From Cordilura impudica (lineage: Eukaryota; Arthropoda; Insecta; Diptera; Scathophagidae), in assembly GCA_963682025.1 (NCBI GenBank), contig OY821517.1:98269946-98333945 (forward strand): 64,000 bases of DNA, given 5' to 3'. Positions within the stretch are counted from its first letter, which is position 1. Each line of letters begins with the position of its first letter. Made by a program: the position numbers and the translations under genes. Shown piece after piece: positions 11,632-23,900 of the stretch. The notes under the pieces were generated by a model. It searched no databases. It was given only the letters and a program-made list of their open reading frames with translations, and was not told where the DNA came from.

Positions 11632-13250
11632 GTGGCGAAACTAGAATGGATCAACAGGGAATGCGAAGGAATTGAAAAGTTGCATTATGATTTCAATCTC
11701 CACAAGAACTTAAAAGAAGCAGCGGGAATACACCGTAGGCCACCTTCATCCTTTCTGAAAAATAATAACAACGAAATTGTCTTCGGAGTCGATGAAAAGG
11801 AAGATATATGGATAGGATATATATCGAAACTATTCGAGGACAGCTCCAGATCCGCATTCCATAATGAAATGGAACCACATATCTTAACAGGGTTACCACG
11901 AAGTCTGAAGTGGAAAAAGTCCGCAAAAACAATAAATCTGCAAGCCCAGATGAACTACCAGTTGAACTTCTTAGACTAATCGACGAATAAAATATAAAAA
12001 TAATAGTAACACTATTTAACAGAGTTTATGACTCAGGTGAATATCCATATGAATTGCTAACATCTAGATTCATATCTCTTCCAAAACAGTGCAACGCAAT
12101 GAAATGAATACAGGCTTATAAGTCTTATGAGTCACAGGCTCAAACTGTTCCTAAAAATTATTCACAACAGAATCTTCAGGATATGAGAGGCCTCAATGGG
12201 CAACACCCAATTTGGCTTCAGATAGGCAATGGAAACTCGTGAAGCACTATTCTGTGTCCATGTTCTAGAACAAAATTGCAAAGACGTACATAAGGATCTG
12301 TTTCTTTGCTTTATTGATTATGAAAATGCCTTCGATACTGTGCAACACGATAAGCTCATTGACATCCTTCAATCTATGGACATGGACGAGAAAAAATTCG
12401 GTGCTTCAGAAATCTGTACTGGCACAAAACAGCAGAAGCAAACATTGAACAGTCAGTTACAAAACAAACTAATATATGCAGAGGAGTTAGACAAGGGTGT
12501 GTCTTTTCCCCTTTACTGTTCAACATTTACTGAGAACGCATATATTAGGAAGCCCTTAGCAACATGAACGTAGTTGTCAAAGTAAACGGATGTATGATAA
12601 ATAACACCTGATACGCCGATGACACTACACAACTATCAGATTCAATTACTTGATGCCATACACATGCCAGATACATACCGAAACACTACTATAATATGCC
12701 AGAACATACCGATAGAACAAGTACAAATATCAAATATCTCGGCTGTTGGACCAATGAAGACTGGGTTTCCACAATGAAAATAAAATGCAGAGTAGAAATG
12801 GATAGATCTGCCTTCGGAAAATATAAGAAAGTTCTCAGTAATCGCGAATTTAATATGGACCTGAAAATACGCTTTGAAAAGAGATACGTGTTATCCGTTC
12901 TACTCTATGCAATGGAGATGTTGACAATAAGGACCCTCGACATGAACAAACTAGAGGCATTCGAAATGTGGCTATACCATCGAATTTTAAAAATACCTTG
13001 GACGGACCATATCGCCAAATCTGAGGTCCTTGGAAGAGTGAATCGTGAATGTGAACTTCTGAATGTGATTAAGCACAGGAGAACATCATATCCTGGACAT
13101 ATCATGAGAAACGAGAAATACGAACTACTGCAACAAGCATCATGTATACGAAATATACGCCAGTGTACCAGTATCATGAATGCCGGAATGCTACTAAACT
13201 GCGCCAGAGACAGAGATTTGTTCGCCGAAATAATTAATAACATATGTTAA
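11632..13250 (+). pseudogene. LINE reverse transcriptase remnant (RTE/CR1-type)
   Basis: Read in changing frames, this stretch gives the pre-RT linker (KEDIWIGYISKLFED), then SASPDELPVELLR, LFNRVYDSGEYPYELLTSR and QFGFRQAMETREALFCV. The palm follows (FLCFIDYENAFDTVQHDKLI), then YADDTTQLSD at about 12612-12641. The thumb and connector follow (KYLGCWTNEDW, then LEAFEMWLYHRILKIPWTDH). This is the order of the reverse transcriptase of a non-LTR element of the endonuclease type. Several frameshifts are present, and a TGA immediately precedes the YADD box. The clade is not certain. No 5' endonuclease was found upstream. Confidence 0.85.
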
Positions 13251-13319
13251 AAAAAATATATTTATATATATGGAAATAGTAATAAGAATAGGCATAACAA
13301 TAAAAATAAAAGTATGGTC

Positions 13320-13545
13320 GCCAACATACAGTTATACAAAGTATCTTCCGAAGATTTCATACATCCAACGAACAAAAGGCGGATAGACTGTCAGATGGAT
13401 GGACTTACGTCGCTAAATTCACTCAAAAGGTGATCCTGAGTCGATCAGTATTATCACAGTGGGGTCTAGTTCAAATATTCCCGGTAGTTGCTAACACCAA
13501 TACAAACTCATTCTACCCACATAGTGGCATAGGGTATAGATATGC
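13320..13545 (+). mobile_element. DINE-like fragment, right piece
   Basis: Diverged 3' end of the DINE-like repeat: a GGCGGATAGACTG remnant of the GACG tract, a GATCCTGAGTCGATCAGTAT segment, GGGGTCTAGTTCAAATAT, and the terminal CACATAGTGGCATAGGGTAT. It begins shortly after the LINE remnant ends. Confidence 0.55.
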
Positions 13546-14560
13546 TACACATTAGTAAGCAGAACAAATATGTTTTATATCGCAGTATGTACTTGGAAAG
13601 TGCGTAACACATTTATTTATTTTTTTTTTTATTAGCCCTCATGTCAACCACGAGTTTTGTACAAACCATGACATGCATGTGGTTTATTATTAAATTCTGT
13701 GCGAATAACTACTCGTAACAATAACTAACAAATGTAATCATTGTTTTATGATGTCTTTGTTGTTTTTCTCATACAAAGTGGCAATATGATGAATTTTGTT
13801 TGCCAATAACGTTGACTCAAGTCATTTTTTTTTTTGTTATTGTTTAGCTCTCGAGTAAATATCCCTTAAATTGCTCTACTAAACAATATGGTTTTTTGTT
13901 TATTATTTGTTAACAACAAATGTGTAAATTTTTGCCTTATACAATTTAATACATTATTTTGCTGTTAATGTTCGTTGTTGAAATGAACAGCGGTGGTGCA
14001 AATTATTATGAACATAAATGATATTTGAATTGGTCCCATGATATTGAAGTGGTCCCAATCTAAATAATAGGGGCTCTCCTAAATGAACCATGTTCCAAAA
14101 ACAGTATTGCTTTTTTGTGGGGCTTTCTAAATATTCATCTGACATGAAATAACTATCAGCGATTTTAAGCTGGCATCTGGCTTAGAACAATCAGAAAATC
14201 TATTATTTATATTTTTACTCAAAGCGGTAGTAAGATTAAGAAAATTAAGTACAGTCTTTCGAAAAAGATTCTTAGGTTCAACTATGCTGGGTGAGGTAAT
14301 AAATGGACATAATAATTATCGCTAACCAAATTTGAATGAGGCTGTCAGTAGATGGGTTCAAATTCCTATCAGAAGTAGATATAATATGGAAGCAACGTCC
14401 AAAAATGGCCTGATTATGAACATATTTTGTGAGATCATTTAAAGCTTCTAATCCTGTGACCAACCAAATTAGAAAATCCGAGTTTTTGAATGTCTTTAAA
14501 TAGACTAAGTTGAATACCGGGAAGCATATTTTTCAATTATTATAAAAATTAAAAAAAAAA
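13546..14560. other. No recognised feature
   Basis: Contains an A/T-rich TTTATTTATTTTTTTTTTTT tract at about 13612-13633 that resembles an antisense LINE tail, then unassigned sequence. A weak, unproven resemblance to the DINE-like interior exists at 14320-14450. A poly-A run leads into the next DINE-like copy. Confidence 0.35.
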
Positions 14561-14900
14561 AAACAAGTAAGAAAATTATAGTCGGTCTAGACCGACTATA
14601 CGATACCCTATACCATGCGTTTAGAGACCCTATCTCTTAGGCCCAACTAATTGGATATAGAAAATAAGCATAAACCAAATTTGAGTGGCATTTTTACTAA
14701 TTTTTTTGGCTGCAGATATGAAAAAGTTCATATCCGATGCTATGTCTATATGGGGACTAGGTCCAAAAATGGACCGCTCCTGACCATGGTTGGTAAAGTC
14801 TCTTGTATTTTGCGAAAATATATACAAACAAAATTTGAGAGAATCAGTGCAATATTTTTGTTTTTTGATAGATTTAAGTGAAGATCGGGAAGCAGCTCTA

Positions 14901-16206
14901 ACGGGTGATTTTTTAAGAGCTTGATAACTTTTTTTTAAAAAAAAACGCATAAAATTTGCAAAATCTCATCGGTTCTTTATTTGAAAAGTTAGATTGGTCC
15001 ATGACATTTACTTTTTGAAGATAATTTCATTTAAATGTTGACCGCGGCTGCGTCTTAGGTGGTCCATTCGGAAAGTCCAATTTTGGGCAACTTTTTCGAG
15101 CATTTCGGCCGGAATAGCCCGAATTTCTTCGGAAATGTTGTCTTCCAAAGCTGGAATAGTTGCTGGCTTATTTCTGTAGACTTTAGACTTGACGTAGCCC
15201 CACAAAAAATAGTCTAAAGGCGTCAAATCGCATGATCTTGGTGGCCAACTTACCGGTCCATTTCTTGAGATGAATTGTTCTCCGAAGTTTTCCCTCAAAA
15301 TGGCCATAGAATCGCGAGCTGTGTGGCATGTAGCGCCATCTTGTTGAAACCACATGTCAACCAAGTTCAGTTCTTCCATTTTTGGCAACAAAAAGTTTGT
15401 TAGCATCGAACGATAGCGATCGCCATTCACCGTAACGTTGCGTCCAACAGCATCTTTGAAAAAATACGGTCCAATGATTCCACCAGCGTACAAACCACAC
15501 CAAACAGTGCATTTTTCGGGATGCATGGGCAGTTCTTGAACGGCTTCTGGTTGCTCTTCACTCCAAATACGGCAATTTTTCTTATTTACGAAGCCATTCA
15601 ACCAGAAATGAGCCTCATCGCTGAACAAAATTTGTCGATAAAAAAGCGGATTTTCTGCCAACTTTTCTAGGGCCCATTCACTGAAAATTAGACGTTGTGG
15701 CAGATCGTTCGGCTTCAGTTCTTGCACGAGCTGTATTTTATACGGTTTTACACCAAGATCTTTGCGTTAAATCTTCCATGTGGTCGAATAACACAAACCC
15801 AATTGCTGCGAACGGCGACGAATCGACATTTCACGGTCTTCAGTAACACTCTCAGAAACAGACGCAATATTCTCTTCTGTACGCACTGTACGCATTCGTG
15901 TGGTTGGTTTAATGTCCAATAAAGTAAACTGAGTGCGAAACTTGGTCACAATCGCATTAATTGTTTGCTCACTTGGTCGATTATGTAGACCATAAATCGG
16001 ACGTAAAGCGCGAAACACATTTCGAACCGAACACTGATTTTGGTAATAAAATTCAATGATTTGCAAGCGTTGCTCGTTAGTAAGTCTATTCATGATGAAA
16101 TGTCAAAGCATACTGAGCATCTTTCTCTTTGACACCATGTCTGAAATCCCACGTGATCTGTCAAATACTAATGCATGAAAATCCTAACCTCAAAAAAATC
16201 ACCCGT
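14901..16206 (-). mobile_element. Full-length DD41D mariner element
   Basis: The ends are a perfect 14-bp TIR, ACGGGTGATTTTTT on the left and AAAAAATCACCCGT on the right. They are flanked by a duplicated TA (14899-14900 and 16207-16208), the universal Tc1/mariner target. Length 1306 bp is normal for the superfamily. It encodes a transposase on the minus strand with one internal stop (next entry). The insertion into a DINE-like repeat gives an unambiguous empty-site sequence for comparison. Confidence 0.92.
15008..16093 (-). pseudogene. DD41D mariner transposase, one nonsense codon
   Basis: The frame starts with MNRLTNEQRLQIIEFYY at 16093 and stays in one frame to 15008. It has a single TAA at 15767-15769 after codon 108 (CYSTTWKI-stop-RKDLGVKPYK). 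The N-terminal half has the paired helix-turn-helix region. The C-terminal half has SDEAHFWLNG (Asp 1), WFQQDGATCHTA (Asp 2) and RSCDLTPLDYFLW (Asp 3). I count 41 residues between Asp 2 and the Asp of TPLD, which is the DD41D spacing of the rosa-like mariners described from tephritid flies. Apart from the stop the protein would be about 361 residues, the usual length. Transposition is by cut-and-paste through TA duplication. Confidence 0.9.
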
Positions 16207-16727
16207 TATATGGACCTATGACCAAGAGTTGTCCCATAGGGACCGTTTTTGGACTATTCATTAATGGATGTAATAAACACATGCAAACCCAATTTGACTA
16301 AGATCTATATGACAATTTGGATCTTATGGCAATTTATGTCGATTTCATATGGGTCTTTGGTATGGAGACTAGGTCTAGACATGGAGCGATTTTCACCAAT
16401 TTCAATAACGTTCATCCTATGGCCGGGAAAAATTCACGTACCAAATTTCATCAAATTATATTCATATTTGCGACCTATAGTTTAATTACAAAGTTTACAT
16501 GGGCACACACACGGACGAACGGACGGACGGACATCGCTAAAACGACTCAGAAAGTGATTCTGATCGGTATAAAAAAAGATGGGTCTAGGTCAAATATTTT
16601 TGGTAGTTACAAACAGCAGCACAAAGTCATTATACCCAAACCACATGGTGGTATAGGGTAAAATAATAAAGTTGGAGTGTATTGATTTATATAATAGAAA
16701 ATTCGGATGATATTGTGTATTTTTATT

Positions 16728-17592
16728 TATTTTTTTTTTTATTTATTTATTTACTAAATGCGGATATTGCATACAACAAGATATAAATCTTTTTAATTAC
16801 AGTATGTGAACTTATAACGATACAATCAATTTATGATAGTAGTTACAATAATTTTGAGAAACAAGAAATATATAAAACTAAAAAAATAATTTAAATTATA
16901 AAAGTGTAAAAATATTAGTAAAAAATTAATACATTATGAGAGAATATAAAATATATGTATAACAGTATCAAAAATTAAACAGTAATTAAGAAATCCGAGA
17001 CCAAACCATTTTTAAAGAAGTTAATTTTAAATTGTAAAGCGTTGCCCGTTATTTGTAAATTGTTGGGTAACGAGTTCCACAGACGTATGATATTTATAAA
17101 AAATTGCCAATTGGAGATTATAGTTCGATATCGAAACTGTATAAGATTGAAGGCGTTCGTGCAAATTGAAGGCGTTCAAATAAATAAGTTAGTTCCTTGG
17201 TATATATTACTTTGTGTAATAGAATTAATGATCATATCCTTAGAAGTCCACGAAGTCAACTCCCTACAGAGACTAAGAATACAGAGAAGTTCCATCACAT
17301 CATTTTATATCATACACATAACGTAGGATCGCAGTGTACGCTACTAATAATCTCCTCTCACTTTCTGAATCACAATAAGCAAAAATTTCACAACCATAAA
17401 TTCGGCATAATGAATGTTTTCGCGAGAAGCACACGAATGTTTAAGTGAGTAAGATGTTGTGTAGGGCACAATATTCTAAGCATTACAAATATTGTTCCAG
17501 AAACAGAATCAATCTGATTGATCCACATGAGTGATTTAGATATTAAAAATGATTCCAAGATTATTAGCAGATTCCACAATTGCAATATTTTG
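16728..17592 (-). pseudogene. LINE 3' end: RT C-terminus, UTR and tail
   Basis: Minus-strand translation gives IDSVSGTIFVMLRILCP and HLNIRVLLAKTFIMPNLWL. Further on it gives RLWNSLPNNLQITGNALQF and KINFFKNGLVSDFLI near 17090-16985, which is the stereotyped C-terminus of Jockey/CR1 reverse transcriptases. About 250 bp of non-coding sequence follows, ending in an AATAAATAAATAAA-A(n) tail at 16728-16752. The 5' side abuts the DINE-like copy at 17602. It is probably the 3' end of the same LINE whose upstream parts lie at 18600-20866. Confidence 0.8.
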
Positions 17593-17601
17593 ATTACCCT
17601 A

Positions 17602-18250
17602 TTTATACCCTATACCACTATGTGGTTTGGGTATAATGACTTTGTGCTGCTGTTTGTAACAACCAAAAATATTTGACCTAGACCCATCTCTAATTATACC
17701 GATCGAATCAGAATCACTTTTTGAGTTGATTTAACAATGTCCGTCCGTCCGTCCGTCCGTCCTTGTAATCAAACTGCAGGTCGCAAATGTGAATATATTT
17801 TGAAGAAATTTGGCATATAAGCTTTTATCGGCCATCGGATGAACGCTATTGAAATTCGTGAGAATCGGTCCATGTTCAGACCTAGCCCCCATACAAATTA
17901 CCCCTATGAAATCGACATAAATTGCCATAAGATCCAGATTGTCATATAGATCTTACTCAAATTGGGTTTCTATGCGTTCATTACATCCACTATTGAGTAG
18001 TCCAAAAATGATCCATTTGGCCCCATATAGAGCTGCTTCCCGATCTTCACTTAAATCTATTAAAAACATAAATATTGCACTGATTCTTATCAAATTTTGT
18101 TTGTATATATTTTTGCAAAATGCAAGAGACTATACCAAACATGATCAGGATCGGTCCATTTTTGGACCTAGTCCCCATATAGATATAGCATCCGATATGA
18201 ACTTTTTCATATCTGCAGCCAAAAAAATTAATAAAAATACCACTCAAACA
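17602..18250 (-). mobile_element. DINE-1/mini-me-like copy 4, 5' truncated
   Basis: Minus-strand copy beginning with the terminal TATACCCTATACCACTATGT (reverse complement of the family's 3' end). It has (GTCC)n at 17740-17762 and the family's internal blocks through to CACTCAAA at about 18250. The first ~130 bp of the family, including the AGTCGGTCTAGACCGACT palindrome, is missing, so the copy ends inside LINE-derived sequence. Confidence 0.7.
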
Positions 18251-18251
18251 C

Positions 18252-18560
18252 TATACACTTCCCTGAGGGACTCCATATTCAACATTCCCTATTGAAATTT
18301 TACTTTGATGACACTGAACAAATTGCCTACGCTTTTCCAAATAGCTTTTAATAATCTTTTATTCTCGTCCTCTAACACCATAAAAATGTAGTTTTTGAAC
18401 CGTTATAGAGGGATCTACCAGATCAAGCTCCTAGGTAAAATCATAAAATATTCCATCAACGCTAGAGTAACCTCTTGCTAAACCATCACATATATAGATG
18501 AGAACATTAATTACAGCTTCATCTGTTCCACATCCCTTCCGAAATCCATATTGATTTGGG
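18252..18560 (-). pseudogene. LINE reverse transcriptase fragment, finger/palm
   Basis: Minus-strand translation shows QYGFRKGCGTDEAVINVLIY, then GIFYDFT, FYGVRG, KSYLEKRRQFVQCHQSK and EYGVPQGSV before stopping at the DINE-like junction. This covers the RT region just before the catalytic box. Because the preceding fragment (18600-19080) already contains a PQGS box and a catalytic-box remnant, this is a second LINE, not a continuation of the first. It contains stops and frame changes. Confidence 0.7.
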
Positions 18561-18599
18561 TATATTATATCAATGATACTGTAATACCTGAAGGTATAG

Positions 18600-19080
18600 T
18601 CTTATTTCTTTGAGATATAACTAAACATTTTAAATTTTTTGGATTTAAGTGAAGTCAATTTGAAGAAGCCCATACAGATGTTTTATTGAGATCCCCATTA
18701 AGCTTTTTAGTGCATTCACGAATAAATCCTTTCGCACAACTAATATAAATTTGGATTTCATCCGCATATGTATGGATGTTGCTGTGTGAAAGTTGCCGGG
18801 TATATCTTTAATGTATAATGTGAATAATAGTGGGCCAAGAATAGAACCTTGCGGCTCTCCTGTAGATACATGTACTGCAGTGCTAATTGAGTTACCCGAA
18901 GATACAGAATGGAAACGATTAGAAATATATGAACCCAGAAGCGATGCGGCAGTTGAAGTAAAGTTGAATTTATTGGAGAATTTATTGCGAAGAATTATAT
19001 GATATACAGAATCGAATGCTTTAGAGTGATCTAAAAGCACCGGAAACATGAGACATGCATTATTAAGATTGTGTCTGATG
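18600..19080 (-). pseudogene. LINE reverse transcriptase palm fragment
   Basis: The minus-strand frame reads NLNNACLMFPVLLDHSKAFD (RT motif A), then SYISNRFHSVSS, then GEPQGSILGPLLFTLYIKDI (motif B), then a YADE-type remnant of the YADD box in a shifted frame, and WASSN-LHLNPKNLKCLVIS. The Val in GVPQGS is changed to Glu. The mariner at 19094-20330 separates it from its own upstream connector region at 20331-20866, with some coding sequence apparently lost. Confidence 0.85.
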
Positions 19081-19093
19081 TCTACACATATAA

Positions 19094-20330
19094 AGGGTCC
19101 GCCATCTAACGTTTTTTTTTCAACTAGTGCCTATTTCGTGAATGGTAACACTTAGCTCATGTCTGATTTGACACATAATTAGTTTTATCCTTTCGCTGAA
19201 CGAATATGGTTGTGTATAAGCTTGAACAACGCTGGGAAATATTGCAACATTACTTTGAAAATCATGGTAATGTTGCAGAATGTGTGCGAAAATTGCGTAC
19301 GGATTTTGGAAGAAGAGAAGCACCGTCAGCTCCGTATGTTCGTTATCTTGTGAAAAAAGTGAAAGAAACTGGCATCCTCATCGATAAACCAAAGCGTGAA
19401 AAGCCAAAAACCGTGCGTACACCCGAGAATATTGCTGCTGTGGCAGAAAGTGTACGTGAAGCACCATCAACATCAATTCACCGTCGTTCTCAAGAATTGA
19501 ATATTTCGGAGGCATCATTGAGACGAATTTTGCATAAAGACCTTGGTCAGACGCCATACAAAGTCCAATTGGTTCAGGAGTTGAAGCCAACTGACCATCC
19601 AATGCGATTTCGATTCGCTAAGTGGGCCTGCGATCGACTTACAGAAGATGCCGATTTTGCCAAAAAAAATCATCTTTTCAGATGAAGCTCATTTTGATCT
19701 TGGCGGGTATGTAAACAAGCGAAATTGTCGCATTTGGGATACAGAAAACCCGCACGCATACATTGAAAAGCCGATACACCCAAAACGAGTCACTGTTTGG
19801 TGCGGATTTTGGTCCAGAGACATAATTGGACCATCTTTCTTCGAAACTGAGCAAGGACTGGCCGTTGCAGTCAATGGCGATCGTTATCGGGCCATGTTGA
19901 ACGAATTTTTGTTCACAAAAAGAGGATATTGGCAACATTTGGTTTCAACAGGACGGCGCTACGTGCCACACAGCCGAAGCTGCACTCGATGTTTTGCGCC
20001 CTGTTTTCGAATATCGCATTATCAGCCGCAGAGCTGATGTCGTTTGGCCACTTCGGAGCTGCGATTTGACACCGTTGGACTATAATTTGTGGGGTGCCCT
20101 CAAAGGTAAGTGTTACGCCAACAAGCCAGAGACAATTGACGGTTTAAAGGACAATATTCGTGAAGCCATTGGTGAAATACAGCTGCACACAATCGATAAT
20201 GTGCTTAAAAATTGGAGCGATCGTGTAGGCTACTGCATGGCCAGCCATTTGAATGAAATTATTTTTCATTATTAACCGGAAGGATTGTACTTTCAAATAA
20301 AAAAAGAAATTTGAGATAATATTCAGTAGT
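19094..20330 (+). mobile_element. Second DD41D mariner, nested in a LINE
   Basis: The body of the element is defined by its transposase and by LINE sequence on both sides: the motif A fragment on the left and the endonuclease-RT connector on the right. The probable left TIR starts AAGGGTCCGCCATCTAACGT after TATA at about 19090-19093. No matching right TIR could be found before LINE sequence resumes at about 20330, so the right end may be deleted. Boundaries are approximate. Confidence 0.65.
19206..20275 (+). pseudogene. DD41D mariner transposase, two frameshifts
   Basis: The start MVVYKLEQRWEILQHYF at 19206 opens a 356-codon region. Landmarks are IHRRSQELNISEASLRRIL (HTH), SDEAHFDLGG (Asp 1), QQDGATCHTAEAALDVLR (Asp 2) and RSCDLTPLDYNLWG (Asp 3, 41 residues later). 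The frame changes in an A-run at about 19660 and again at about 19918. All three catalytic Asp codons survive in their respective frames. It is clearly related to, but well diverged from, the mariner at 14901-16206, so the two represent different lineages within DD41D. Confidence 0.88.
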
Positions 20331-20866
20331 TTTTTTTATAGCATTTATAGCCTTAATCGTTTGCCATTTCTGTTTAGAGTCAACAGCCGTTCGAAATCGG
20401 GTAGCGTAATAGTTTGAATTTCCACATCTTAAACTTTTGTTAAAATTCCCACGAGCTATACGGTATTCTTCATGTAGTTCAGAGGTTATAAATCTTTTCC
20501 AACGTGCATAAGTCACATCACGATCATTAATTTGGCTTTTGATGGTGAATTAAACCAACACTTTTTACTTTTATCACCACTGTAAATATGTAACGAAACA
20601 TAAATATAAAAAAGTTGGAGTTTATGGCTACTAAAAAATTGTACCTGTTCTTCAGCAGATACCATGTTGTGTATAAAGTTCTAGTTAGTGGTTTTAAATT
20701 GTTCTTCCAATAAACTATAGTTAATGTTCCGAAAATCACGAAAACTAATAAGAATCTCTGTTGGCATAATTTGAAATCATATGACAGAAAAATTAGGTCG
20801 TGTTTTGAAAAACATGGCGCAGTAAGATGATCGAGCAGTAATAAATTTTAAACATTACCCAATATA
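20331..20866 (-). pseudogene. LINE endonuclease C-terminus and connector
   Basis: Minus-strand translation shows SDHLTAPCFSKHDLIFLSYDF-like residues (end of the apurinic-endonuclease domain). FRDFRNINYSLLEEQF, NFIHNMVSAEEQ and YARWKRFITSELHEEYRIAR (the linker that precedes RT) follow, then DSKQKWQTIKAINAIKK. Frame changes are present. It is cut on its 5' side by the DINE-like copy at 20868 and on its 3' side by the second mariner. It is the upstream part of the 18600-19080 RT. Confidence 0.75.
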
Positions 20867-20923
20867 AAACAAGTAAGAAAATTATAGTCGGTTTAGACCG
20901 ACTATACGATACCCTGTACGATG

Positions 20924-23900
20924 CACTCTGGTCAATATTTTGAGATAGCGGCCAAAACTCCTTTTGGTTTTTGTTCTCCGATTTTAAAGTTATTAGACTC
21001 ATATGAAAGTAGACAGTAGTAAACCTCGGGAGCCAAAAAATTAGAACTCTATTTCAACTATTTCACTGAGAACAGGGTGGTCCAAAATGGGCTTTTTCAG
21101 AATTTAGTAAATTTATGATATTTTTAGTTAATTTTTAAAGTTTAAATGGTCATAACTTTTTTGTTTTTCAAGATTTTTAGACGAAATAAATTTTGTGTTG
21201 TAACTTAACTTATTTCCTATTACTGGTAAAAAAAATTGAAGCTCTACTGTTTTCAGAACAGTTTTTTAAAAAAGGTCAAATTTCTAGGAAATTTCCTACT
21301 TCATAGAGCACAACTCCTGTGAGTCAAGCTGAGTCAAAACACAAATTTACTATTTTGTAGTCCTAACTCTCCCCTACATTCCTATACATACATGTCCATA
21401 CATCGGGACTGCACTTTTTGAGCTACAGCAATTTTTCTGGCCCAAGGTAAGATATTCGGTACAAATGCACGTCATATTTTTTGAGAAGTTATTTGTATGT
21501 GAAAGTGGCTATTATGCATATATTTTGATGAAATTTTGTACAAGAGTTCTTATTGACCCAAAAAATAATTCTGCTGAAATTAGGAGAAGTTGGCCCATAT
21601 TTGGACCTTGTCCACATAGAAGGGTGTATCAAAATTTTGACAAAAATGACAATAGAACTCTCAAATTATGTGGTATCTGGCAATTCATTTGGAAAAGGTA
21701 AAAAAGATTTTATTGTCATCTAATATTACACAACTTAAATACGTAAAAATTGCAAATAAATTTAAAAACAATGGAAATAACTGGTAAAACCAACTACCTG
21801 TTATATTATGTTTAAAAGAGGTAAAAAAGATCATGTTGAAACTTCGAGCAATAGTATATTAATCCATGCATTCATTTTTTTTCTTCATTATTGTTTAAAC
21901 AATGGCTAAATTCAGTTATAGTGTTCTATCTGATATATATTTTGAACGGAAAGATGAAAACGACATTATTTCACATATAATGAATAATCCATTCTTCAAA
22001 ATATGCGACAAATAAGAAATTAAAATTCATAACTTAAAAATAAAAAACTTTTTAAATACTTTAAGAAAACGGTACAATCAATGTTCCAGAAACAAGAAAT
22101 TGTTTTACTCACGCAACCAAGAATGGCTAAGAAATAAACTTATTTTTAAAAAGCCATCAGCAACTACCACGGAAACTGGAAAAGGTGGTCGACCAGCAAA
22201 GCCAATTGATAATTGTAGTGAAAGATCACGAAGACGCAAGCTTAAACATATCAATGAAGAAGTTTCTTGTAGCATCATAAAGGATTCATTTCTGCATCAA
22301 ATTCAACCATCGAAAACTAAAAAGGGTAAAATTGCTATCATTGAAAAAATAGTGGAAGCAAGCCCCAGATGCACAAAAAGGATTTTAGAAAGTATGCCGA
22401 CACCAACTGAAGAAAATAAATTTACTCCAGAAGAAGCATTTGCACTATTTTTGGATTTGAAAATGACTAAAAACCAATATACAGAATTTCGGAAGCGAAC
22501 CAATGAAAGAAATTGTGGAATTTTTCCATCATATCGAGATATAGTTTCTGCCAAAAAAGATTGCATACCTTCACCAACTGCTATTAGTGTAACTTCAAGT
22601 TCAGCAAAAATAAAATTGCAGGATCTTCTTGAACACACTGCAGAACGATTATTAAAGACATTTGATGCTGACTATTTAAAGAAGTTTAAAAATTGCAGCA
22701 TGACTTTAATTTCTAAATGGGGATGTGATGGGTCCTCTGGCCAGAAACAATACAAACAATGTAATGCGGAAAATTCATCAGATGCCAATTTATTCATGAT
22801 TTCTTTCGTTCCATTACGTTTAACAAAAACTTATATTGGTTCAGAGCCGTCAACTAGTAGAGCTGCAGAGATAGATGTATGGAAGAATGAAATTCCCTCG
22901 TCAACAAAATTTTGTAGACCAATAAAGTTTGCTTACACAAAGGAGACTCAAGATGTCATAGATGAAGAAGTTCGAAAAATAAATGATCAAATTAAAGAAC
23001 TTCAACCAGTAACATTTAAATTTGATGACCAAGACATTGAAGTAAATTTTAAAATGTGTCTCACAATGATTGATGGAAAAGTTACATAAGCTTTAACCAA
23101 AACAAAGTCATCGTCAAGCTGCACCATATGCCAAAAAACATCAAGTCAATTGAGCCAACCACCAACACAAGACGATAGTTTTAATGAAGCATATGAATTT
23201 GGAATGTCACCTCTTCATGCTACAATTCGTTTTATGGAGCATATTCTTAAATTGGGATACGATTTGGAATTTGGCCCGTTAGGCGAAACAGTGAGAAACA
23301 ACAAAGAAAATTTGGAAAAAAGAAAGCAAAAAAAAAAAAGATATTCAAGAAAAATACCGTGAGATAGGCCTTATAATTGACCAGCCAAAGCAAGGAGAAG
23401 GAAATTCTAATGATGGAAACACAGCAAGGAGATTTTTTTCCGATCCAGAAACTGCAGCTTCTATAACTGGAGTAGATTATGATTTAATACGACGATTCCA
23501 AATCATATTACAAGTTATAGCATGTAGCAAAAAGATAGATGCAAAAAAATTTGGTCAGTATGCTAATGAGACAGCAACCCTTTATAACCAAAAATATTCT
23601 TGGAGACATATGCCAACCACAGTTCACAAAATTTTGTTCCATGGGGAACAAATAATTCAGCACAATATGCTTCCAATTGGAGATCTCTCAGAAGAAGCCC
23701 AAGAAAAAAGGAACAAAGACTACAGATTCTTTCGCGAGCACAATACAAGAAAAATTTCCAGATATTGTACTAATGAAGATCTTATTATTATTTTGTTGTG
23801 CACATCAGACCCATATATGTCCAGTATTCGACAAAAATGGAAATCAACCTCATTAGAGTTAGATGAAGAAGCTAAACAACTACTGCAAAATGAAAATCAA

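Larger units (their letters stand above)
14562..16660 (+). mobile_element. DINE-1/mini-me-like copy 3, split by a mariner
   Basis: Left part 14562-14900 opens with the complete palindrome AGTCGGTCTAGACCGACT. The right part resumes at 16207 and includes GACG units at about 16510-16540 and the closing GTGGTATAGGGTA. The 1306-bp insert at 14901-16206 is a DD41D mariner. The join of the two parts across the duplicated TA restores the order seen in uninterrupted copies (AGCAGCTC, TA, TATGG). Confidence 0.75.
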
